NCBI GenBank assembly: GCA_012838205.1
Contig: DUPR01000012.1
Span: 1 to 12,277 of the forward strand
DNA from: Methanobacterium sp.
GTDB taxonomy: Archaea > Methanobacteriota > Methanobacteria > Methanobacteriales > Methanobacteriaceae
DNA: 12,277 bases
Direction: 5' to 3'
Positions 7,221 through 12,277 of the stretch are shown piece by piece. The notes below the pieces were generated by a model, which worked only from the letters and a program-made list of their open reading frames with translations, was not told the DNA's origin and did not search any database. The number at the start of each line of letters is the position of its first letter. Position 1 is the first letter of the stretch. A program made the translations under genes and the position numbers.

Positions 7221-7230
7221 ACATATAAGT
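7221..7230 (+). promoter_or_regulatory. Candidate TATA box of the PEBP-like gene
   Basis: ACATATAAGT lies about 66 bases before the ATG at 7292; transcription would begin near 7250, leaving a roughly 40-base leader with the Shine-Dalgarno site GGGGTGAT at 7281-7288. Confidence 0.45.
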
Positions 7231-7291
7231 AGTTTGCAGTTCAAAATATTAAACAGAATATAAGAGAATTCAGATTGAAAGGGGTGATTTT

Positions 7292-7762
7292 ATGGTTTTA
7301 AAAATTTCGAGTCCAGTGTTCAGTGATGGGGAACCCATACCTCCTAAATACACTTGTGAAGGTTCAAATATTTCCCCTCCCCTTGATTGGGACACGTCTA
7401 AGTTGTCAATATCGGACAATGGCAGTATTGCCTTGATATGTGATGATCCTGACGCACCAGGAGGCACTTGGATCCACTGGGTGATTTTTAATTTGCCTCC
7501 TGAAATCAGTAGTTTACCGGAAATGGTGATGCCCAGGGAAGAACTGGAAAACGGTGCACTGCAGGGTTCCAACAGTTGGGGAAACATCGGATATAGCGGT
7601 CCCTGCCCACCAAGTGGAACACACCGTTATTATTTTAAAGTCTATGCATTGGATGTCAAACTAAATTTATCATCTGGAGTTACTAAAGAAGAAGTTTTAA
7701 GGGCTATGGAAGGACACATCCTTGATGAAGGACAACTAATGGGCACCTACACCCGGAGATAA
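7292..7762 (+). CDS. YbhB/YbcL-type phosphatidylethanolamine-binding protein (PEBP, Raf kinase inhibitor-like)
   Basis: A 156-residue single-domain PEBP-fold protein, the normal size for bacterial and archaeal YbhB/YbcL proteins. The ligand pocket signatures are intact: SPPLDW (28-33), [17 protein letters not shown] (51-67) with the conserved D-P-D-x-P and H62, and [20 protein letters not shown] (101-120) with the G-x-x-P-P-x-G-x-H-R-Y block. The eukaryotic members bind phospholipids and kinases; the function of prokaryotic members is unsettled, so no role is assigned. No signal peptide or membrane segment is seen, indicating a cytoplasmic protein. The ATG is preceded by GGGGTGAT. The gene is divergent from the histone and is followed by T tracts, so it appears to be its own unit. 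Confidence 0.92.
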   Translation: MVLKISSPVFSDGEPIPPKYTCEGSNISPPLDWDTSKLSISDNGSIALICDDPDAPGGTWIHWVIFNLPPEISSLPEMVMPREELENGALQGSNSWGNIGYSGPCPPSGTHRYYFKVYALDVKLNLSSGVTKEEVLRAMEGHILDEGQLMGTYTRR

Positions 7763-7780
7763 CTGGATTTATTCATAAGA

Positions 7781-7808
7781 TTTTTTTTTATTATATTACA
7801 ATTTTTTT
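7781..7808 (+). terminator. T-tract terminator after the PEBP-like gene
   Basis: T9 (7781-7789) and T7 (7802-7808) lie 19 and 40 bases after the stop codon. The second overlaps the promoter region of the next gene, whose start is at 7831. Confidence 0.6.
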
Positions 7809-7830
7809 CAAATATATAGGGGAAGTAGTT

Positions 7831-8958
7831 TTGAATATAACCAAAAATGAATTAATATCTTTAATCTCTAAAATTAGAAGGGATATAGGTCATAAAGATG
7901 TCGAAGTTGAAATATCTCATCTTATTTTTGACAATAACAAAGGAAATCTTCTGATCATAACTCCAGACCGTCCTGAAAAATCGGTGATAATTGGCAAAGG
8001 AGGATGGGTGGTGGGTCGGCTCCGCGAAGAATTGGGAATCAACTCTATTCATGTGGAGGCTAATTCAGATTTCATTGTACCAGTATATAGGATGAAACTT
8101 GCTTTGGCAAAATTGGAGAAAATTATATCTGATTACAGCCATGCAGAAAAAGAACCTCTAATTAATTTATCCAAATTACTCAATTTTCGTATAAAAAACC
8201 CATACAACATTGAATTACTTATTGAAAAATTACAAAAAATCCATACCAAATCCAATAAAATTCGTGTTGATGAAAATAATTCTGAAAAGATAGGTATGAC
8301 TATAAAAGAGGTCCAAAAAGAGAGATATAATGAAATCTATGCTAATGATAATAAATTGGATTTTTCCGCAGTGGTAGCCTTATCTGGAGGTGTTGACAGC
8401 GGTGCTTCTCTTTTAATCGCTAAAATGTTGGGATTTAATCCATTAGCAGTGACCGTGGATCCAGGAAAGATCATTCTCCCGCCACACTTCCGCAACAGCG
8501 CAGAAAACCTCACCAGAAAACTGGGTGTCAAGCACCACTACTTGGATGTTGATATGCAAGAAATAATTGATGGTTCCCTGGAAGGACGCTTCCATCCTTG
8601 TGGGATGTGTTCAAAAACCATAGAAAGAACAATACTAACATATACCCAGGAAAACAATATCCCCTTTCTCATATACGGAGATCTCTTGTCAACTGGGGCA
8701 AATTCTTTTCAGAAGGAGGGTGATGTTTTAAGAATAAACCTACCTGCAGTTTTATCTCTCAAAAAAGGGGAAGTTAAAAATATAGCTCTTAAATGGGGAA
8801 TGAAAAAGAGAACAATCTATGGCTGTCCATTAATTGGGCAGGTACATAAAAATCAACCTCACATGCGACGATTCTCTATCCAAAGGGTTCTAAGAGAAAC
8901 TAGAGCAGGAGTACTGGAGCCTGGTGAGGCTCTAGCTCAGATTAAAGGTATATTATAG
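7831..8958 (+). CDS. KH-domain/PP-loop ATPase fusion, predicted TtcA/TtuA-like RNA-modifying enzyme
   Basis: A 375-residue two-domain protein. The first part (about 50-80) holds a KH-type RNA-binding core with the GxxG loop in [13 protein letters not shown] (52-64). A charged linker of about 90 residues follows. The second part is an ATP-pyrophosphatase (PP-loop) domain with SGGVDS at 185-190, in [18 protein letters not shown]. Three cysteines stand out: C257 and C260 in HPCGMC, and C332 in YGCPLIGQ. In TtcA and TtuA tRNA thiolases, a CxxC about 70 residues after the PP-loop and a later third cysteine bind a catalytic [4Fe-4S] cluster; the spacing here (72 residues, then 72) is similar. I therefore infer an RNA sulphur-transfer or related nucleotide-modifying role; the substrate is unknown. 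The start is a TTG after GGGGAAG; no in-frame ATG occurs before residue 88, inside the KH region's end. The 3' end converges with a small membrane protein gene only 15 bases away. Confidence 0.8.
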   Translation: MNITKNELISLISKIRRDIGHKDVEVEISHLIFDNNKGNLLIITPDRPEKSVIIGKGGWVVGRLREELGINSIHVEANSDFIVPVYRMKLALAKLEKIISDYSHAEKEPLINLSKLLNFRIKNPYNIELLIEKLQKIHTKSNKIRVDENNSEKIGMTIKEVQKERYNEIYANDNKLDFSAVVALSGGVDSGASLLIAKMLGFNPLAVTVDPGKIILPPHFRNSAENLTRKLGVKHHYLDVDMQEIIDGSLEGRFHPCGMCSKTIERTILTYTQENNIPFLIYGDLLSTGANSFQKEGDVLRINLPAVLSLKKGEVKNIALKWGMKKRTIYGCPLIGQVHKNQPHMRRFSIQRVLRETRAGVLEPGEALAQIKGIL

Positions 8959-8973
8959 TATACTTAATTTAAG

Positions 8974-9120
8974 TTACTTGATTAGTTCCAGTATACCGTA
9001 TATGATCAGGAATAATCCAGCCAAGTATCCTACCAGTTGGGGGTTAATGATCATTAAAACCCCTAATATAATAGCGATTATAGAGATTATTTCACGTGTA
9101 GTGTCTTTTTTCATGCTCAT
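8974..9120 (-). CDS. Small membrane protein, DUF3096-like
   Basis: A 48-residue protein with a short basic N-terminus (MSMKKDTTRE) and two hydrophobic segments, about residues 11-26 (IISIIAIILGVLMIIN) and 29-46 (LVGYLAGLFLIIYGILEL), joined by an N-P-Q turn. This pattern, I-A-I-I-x-G-x-L-x-x-I-x-P-Q-L then a second helix, matches the small DUF3096 proteins common in methanogens; function is unknown. The frame opens upstream at 9171, but a clear TATA box at 9139-9149 lies inside that extension, so translation must begin at the ATG at 9120 (or 9114). TATA-to-ATG distance is about 24 bases, which implies a leaderless mRNA. It converges with the KH/PP-loop gene across 15 bases. Confidence 0.75.
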   Translation of the reverse strand: MSMKKDTTREIISIIAIILGVLMIINPQLVGYLAGLFLIIYGILELIK

Positions 9121-9138
9121 ATCTTTTGTAAGAGAATG

Positions 9139-9149
9139 TATATATATAT
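9139..9149 (-). promoter_or_regulatory. TATA box of the small membrane protein gene
   Basis: An alternating AT tract, ATATATATATA on the minus strand, is centred about 24 bases before the ATG at 9120. It fixes the start codon and predicts a leaderless transcript. Confidence 0.6.
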
Positions 9150-9263
9150 TGTGAAAGTCAAGGTTAATCATGAAAATATCAGTTTAGTTTTACTCTAATC
9201 ATGGCTCAATTAATATTCAATGGATTCATCTTCAGATGTGGTTTATATGGAGTAAAGGGCACT

Positions 9264-9326
9264 ATGGATATCAGGGCAGTGGTGGGAGATGAACAGATAG
9301 TTGATGAAATTAGAAAATATTATTAA
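9264..9326 (+). CDS. Possible 20-residue micro-ORF, module copy A
   Basis: An ATG at 9264 preceded by TGGAG at 9248-9252 (11 bases away) opens a frame encoding MDIRAVVGDEQIVDEIRKYY and a TAA at 9324. The frame is also open upstream to an ATG at 9201, giving 41 residues, but that longer start lacks a ribosome binding site. Its first 14 codons resemble those of the second module at 9374. Not recognised; it may be a decayed gene start rather than a functional peptide. Confidence 0.3.
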   Translation: MDIRAVVGDEQIVDEIRKYY

Positions 9327-9373
9327 AAAAAATAGTTAACCAATGAAACTACCTCTATTTGGAGATAAATCTT

Positions 9374-9418
9374 GTGACAACAAGGACAGTAATGGGCAAT
9401 GAATTAATTGTTGACTAA
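9374..9418 (+). pseudogene. Degenerate micro-ORF, module copy B
   Basis: A GTG preceded by TGGAG at 9358-9362 plus ATAAATCTT opens a 14-codon frame, TTRTVMGNELIVD after the start, ending in TAA. It aligns codon by codon with copy A (R-[AT]-V-[VM]-G-[DN]-E-[QL]-I-V-D), 110 bases away, then terminates where copy A continues with EIRKYY. The bases after the stop still match in part, as expected of a decaying duplicate. Confidence 0.3.
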
Positions 9419-9527
9419 AATTAGTTTTTGCCTTGCGGTTTGAAAACATAGTTAATCCCAAAAAGAGAATTTAATCAAAGTATTTGATCTTTTGTCTTTT
9501 AAAATCGCCCCATCAGGACAAAATACC

Positions 9528-10451
9528 ATGGAACACGTAATTCATGTACAGAATCTTACAAAAATATATGGGAAACTCATTGCAGTGGACCATATTAACT
9601 TTGATGTTCATAAGGGAGAGATTTTCGGATTTTTAGGCCCTAACGGAGCTGGCAAAACCACCACACTAAGAATGTTGACTGGTATAATTAAACCAAACCA
9701 AGGAAAAGCAGACATTCTCGGGTTTAACATCCAAAAAGAACCATTAAAAGCAAAACAGAATATTGGGGTGGTTCCAGAAACATCCAATGCATATGTTGAC
9801 CTTTCTGCATGGCAAAACATGATGTTAATGTCAGAACTCTACGGAATTCCCAAAAAAGAGGCTGAAAGGAGGTCCAAAAGCCTTTTAGAGAGATTAAACC
9901 TTTATGATAGAAGGAATGATAAGGTTAAGGGATTTTCTAAGGGTATGAAACAAAGACTGATCCTTTGCATGGCACTGGTAAATGATCCTCAGATAATCTT
10001 TTTAGATGAACCTACTTCTGGCCTCGATGTTCACAGCAGCCTTCTGATTCGGGACATTCTTCAAGAATTCCCGGATCACAATAAAACAATCTTTTTAACC
10101 ACTCATAACATGGATGAAGCAAATTATTTGTGTGATAGAGTTGCCATAATCAACAAGGGGAAAATAGCAGCCATTGATCGTCCTGGAAATCTTAAAAACA
10201 CGATCAAAAAGCTTAAATCTATTGAAGTAAGCTTTGACAAAACTGTGAATATCCAAAAATTATCAACAATACCTAATATTAATGAAGTAAGGAAAGAAGG
10301 GGATAAATTCATCATTGACACTGATAATATTAATGATCTCATACATTCAGTCACTAATTTCGCGCAACAGGAGAACTTGAAGATAATCACTTTGAACACC
10401 AGGGATCCTTCCCTGGAAGAAGTATTCCTGAAAATTACAGGTGAAACATAA
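9528..10451 (+). CDS. ABC-2 type exporter, ATP-binding subunit
   Basis: A 307-residue ABC ATPase of the DrrA/CcmA-like class that drives small two-gene exporters. Motifs: Walker A GPNGAGKT (37-44), Q-loop region VVPETSNAYVDL (81-92), signature FSKGMKQ (136-142, a Drr-type variant of LSGGQ), Walker B IIFLDEP (156-162), SGLD D-loop and the switch histidine H193 in TTHNMDE. The C-terminal 80 residues form the extra domain usual in this class and end in PSLEEVFLKITGE. The frame opens at a TTG 12 codons earlier (9492), but the ATG at 9528 gives MEHVIHVQNLTKIYG, the normal N-terminus, and lies nine bases after AGGA. The stop overlaps the permease start (TAATG), so the two are one operon. The transported substrate (drug, lipid or other) is unknown. 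Confidence 0.92.
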   Translation: MEHVIHVQNLTKIYGKLIAVDHINFDVHKGEIFGFLGPNGAGKTTTLRMLTGIIKPNQGKADILGFNIQKEPLKAKQNIGVVPETSNAYVDLSAWQNMMLMSELYGIPKKEAERRSKSLLERLNLYDRRNDKVKGFSKGMKQRLILCMALVNDPQIIFLDEPTSGLDVHSSLLIRDILQEFPDHNKTIFLTTHNMDEANYLCDRVAIINKGKIAAIDRPGNLKNTIKKLKSIEVSFDKTVNIQKLSTIPNINEVRKEGDKFIIDTDNINDLIHSVTNFAQQENLKIITLNTRDPSLEEVFLKITGET

Positions 10452-11206
10452 TGCAGATAAATCTGTATCTGAATCAACTGAAACGTTCTTTAGGAATTAT
10501 GAAAAAAGACATCCTTATTTACTACCTAAAAGGACCAGTAGTTATATTTGGATTTTTAATGCCACTATTTCTGTTTTTAGCCTTTTTCATTGGCAGTAAA
10601 AATATGTCACCAGATTTCTTGATTTCTGGCTTAATTGGTATGACTGTATTTTTCACAGCTACCGCGGTTTCTCCAGTGATAGCACCATGGGAAGCTCAAA
10701 TACAGACTTTAGAAAGATTAATATCTGCACCTATCTCCATTACAACTCTTCTGTTCGGTGATATGTTAGCATCATTTTTATTTGGAATGTTAATTCCCAT
10801 ATTACCTATAGGTATTGGTTTAGCAATTGGTGTAAACATAATCCACCCCATCATTTTCATATTAGGAATAATCCTAGCTGCAGCTTGTTTTTCATCATTT
10901 GGTTTGATATTATCATCACCACCATCTAACGCCCCATCTAATGTCATGATGATCTCATCTTTAGTTAGATTTCCACTGGTATTTATCAGCGGTATATTCA
11001 TACCCTTTGAACAAATGCCATATTGGGGTAAAATAGTCGCTTCATTTTCCCCATTAACTTACTTCACAGATCTAATAAGATACACTATCAACGGAACCAG
11101 TTATTATCCTATCCAAACAGATTTCATAGCCATAATACTTTTCACTGTTACATTTTTCTTTTTAGCTGTACAATTACATAAAAGAACTATATTTAAAAGA
11201 ATTTAA
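10451..11206 (+). CDS. ABC-2 type exporter, membrane permease subunit
   Basis: A 251-residue integral membrane protein with six predicted helices, about residues 29-48, 54-75, 104-127, 131-155, 164-185 and 223-241, the standard ABC-2 layout. The cytoplasmic loop after helix 2 carries APWEAQIQTLERLISAPIS (78-96), the coupling-type segment of this family, and the FPLVFISGIFIPFEQMPYW block (174-192) followed by SPLTYFTDLIRY is the conserved ABC-2 C-terminal motif. Start ATG overlaps the last base of the ATPase stop codon, implying translational coupling and a 1:1 heteromeric complex, probably two of each subunit. Substrate unknown; export of a lipid, antibiotic or wall-related compound are all possible. 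Confidence 0.92.
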   Translation: MQINLYLNQLKRSLGIMKKDILIYYLKGPVVIFGFLMPLFLFLAFFIGSKNMSPDFLISGLIGMTVFFTATAVSPVIAPWEAQIQTLERLISAPISITTLLFGDMLASFLFGMLIPILPIGIGLAIGVNIIHPIIFILGIILAAACFSSFGLILSSPPSNAPSNVMMISSLVRFPLVFISGIFIPFEQMPYWGKIVASFSPLTYFTDLIRYTINGTSYYPIQTDFIAIILFTVTFFFLAVQLHKRTIFKRI

Positions 11207-11353
11207 TACATAACTCGATTAATTCCCTTATAAATCTGCTGTTATCCCTCAACTCTGTCTGAACATTTATTTTCAAAAATATAGCAGTAGCTTTCAATTA
11301 GTATATTTTAACATACCCCTATTAAATAATGTAATTATAAAAAAAATAGAACC

Positions 11354-11367
11354 AAAAAAATATATGA
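11354..11367 (+). promoter_or_regulatory. Candidate promoter of the pseudomurein-binding-repeat gene
   Basis: AAAAAAATATATGA, preceded by an A-rich B-recognition-like stretch, lies about 60 bases before the ATG at 11421. Transcription would begin near 11387. The 11207-11353 spacer otherwise holds nothing I can name, and no strong T tract follows the permease. Confidence 0.4.
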
Positions 11368-11420
11368 TATGAATACATGTGATATATCAAGTAAAAATTA
11401 GATTTTTTATCAAATCGGAG

Positions 11421-12277
11421 ATGGGGAGTGTTAACATAGTTAAATACGCTAATAGATTTTGTTTATTATTACTTTTTAGTCTGATAATCGTTCTAAGTTC
11501 CGGTGCTGTTAGCGCAACCACGGATAACGAGACAGTTAACCCTACAAACAGCACTGAACCTATTATTAATGAGCAAATTACTGATCAAAACAAAAACACG
11601 CCTATTCCACATGCTGCTGCTGGTAGTGTAACTTTCACCCAAGATGAAATTAAACAAGCCAGCCATGAGGTTAAAACACACATAGAAAACAATAAAAATC
11701 TACCCGACAAAGTCACAATCAACGGGATAGACGTAGATATGCCTTCATTTTTAAGATTGATAACCTCACTAACTCAAAAAATCAATAACAACGATAAAAC
11801 CGGCATAACTTACGTAAAATGTGATAAACCCACCGCACCTCAAGACACCATAACCACCGGACAATTAACAAAAGCAACTTACATAGAAATTGCAGGAATA
11901 ATACAAAGATACATGGATCGTAATCTGAAAGCGCCTAATTATTCCACTAAAACAGGGTTAGGAGCTTACTGGGGATACGAAAACATGATCTACACCTACA
12001 GCAAAATCCTCGACCCAACTGCCCAAACTACATTACCTGCTAAAATCTCCATCTTACCATGGAAATACCTCTCCAATTACTTAGGAACATTCACCATCCA
12101 ACAAACTAAAGATGCAGCCACTCGGGTTAAAAATTACGTAGAAACCGAGAAAAAACTACCTGGCAAAGTGGAGATCAGTGGAATCGATCTCCAAGGAAAA
12201 CCCCTAACAATAGAAATAGAAATGCCTGAATTCTTACAATTATTAACCACAGTCATCCAGAAGATCAACAAGAACGA
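11421..12277 (+). CDS. Secreted pseudomurein-binding-repeat protein, N-terminal part (3' end outside window)
   Basis: The frame runs from an ATG at 11421 to the right edge, 285 codons with no stop. Residues 1-32 form a clear Sec signal peptide: basic KYANR, a hydrophobic core FCLLLLFSLIIVLSS and AVSA as the cleavage site. A Thr/Asn-rich linker (33-70) follows. Residues 71-123 form a pseudomurein-binding-type repeat (A..V..HIE.N..LP..V.I.G..V.MPSFL.L), residues 146-197 a related module with APNY and GYENMIYTYSKIL, and residues 223-285 another repeat with a longer insert (DLQGKPLTIEIEMPEFLQLL). Such repeats anchor exported proteins, including wall endopeptidases, to pseudomurein in Methanobacteriales. 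The catalytic or functional domain would lie beyond the window. A GTG at 11379 also opens the frame but would put non-signal sequence before the signal peptide. The GGAG before the ATG is too close to be a good ribosome binding site. Confidence 0.88.
   Translation, partial: MGSVNIVKYANRFCLLLLFSLIIVLSSGAVSATTDNETVNPTNSTEPIINEQITDQNKNTPIPHAAAGSVTFTQDEIKQASHEVKTHIENNKNLPDKVTINGIDVDMPSFLRLITSLTQKINNNDKTGITYVKCDKPTAPQDTITTGQLTKATYIEIAGIIQRYMDRNLKAPNYSTKTGLGAYWGYENMIYTYSKILDPTAQTTLPAKISILPWKYLSNYLGTFTIQQTKDAATRVKNYVETEKKLPGKVEISGIDLQGKPLTIEIEMPEFLQLLTTVIQKINKN

Larger units (their letters stand above)
9172..9527. other. Spacer with two degenerate micro-ORF modules
   Basis: About 350 bases between the small membrane protein and the ABC operon. 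No full gene is supported. Two related short modules occur at about 9247-9311 and 9357-9418, listed separately. The ABC operon's promoter must lie in 9420-9520 but I cannot pick a convincing TATA box. Confidence 0.5.

Noticed and set aside
9201..9263. A 41-residue start at 9201 for the micro-ORF
   Set aside because: There is no ribosome binding site before this ATG, and the similarity with the second module begins only around the internal TGGAG and ATG at 9264.
10124..11001. Minus-strand frames of about 100-117 codons opposite the exporter genes
   Set aside because: They are antisense shadows of the ABC ATPase and permease, whose motifs are intact.

Overview
The window looks like chromosomal DNA of a methanogenic archaeon of the order Methanobacteriales, probably Methanobacterium-like. 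The evidence is convergent: an HMf-type archaeal histone, the RecA paralogue RadB, the archaeal/eukaryotic ribosome-recycling factor ABCE1, archaeal-style promoters (TATA boxes about 25 bases before start sites) and T-tract terminators, Shine-Dalgarno sites of the GAGGTGAT type, AT-rich spacers, and an exported protein at the right edge built from pseudomurein-binding-type repeats. Pseudomurein is a wall polymer known from Methanobacteriales and Methanopyrus. The genus is an inference.

Left part (1-1536) is accessory-looking. It holds the 3' end of an unrecognised gene that enters from the left, a leftward GNAT acetyltransferase, an orphan C-terminal gene remnant with its own T-tract, and two copies of a roughly 120-base direct repeat (365-482 and 1268-1395) that bracket the acetyltransferase and the remnant. 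This is the most repeat-rich and least explained part of the window.

The middle (1537-8958) is a core informational and housekeeping block: a Sua5/YrdC threonylcarbamoyl-AMP synthase (tRNA t6A), RadB (recombination), a fold-type-I PLP aminotransferase, then leftward ABCE1 and a leftward histone, then rightward a PEBP/YbhB-like protein and a KH-domain/PP-loop protein whose three cysteines resemble the iron-sulphur site of TtcA/TtuA tRNA thiolases. Most of these genes have their own spacer and look individually transcribed.

The right part (8959-12277) has a tiny leftward membrane protein (DUF3096-like), a spacer with two degenerate copies of a short start-site/peptide module, a two-gene ABC-2 type exporter operon overlapping by one base, and the 5' part of a secreted pseudomurein-binding-repeat protein that runs off the right edge.

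The best leads for something undescribed are the KH + TtcA-like PP-loop fusion, the direct-repeat pair with paired substitutions around the acetyltransferase, the duplicated micro-ORF module at 9242-9418, and a motif shared by the aminotransferase and histone/PEBP upstream regions. No CRISPR array, tRNA, rRNA or complete insertion sequence was seen.
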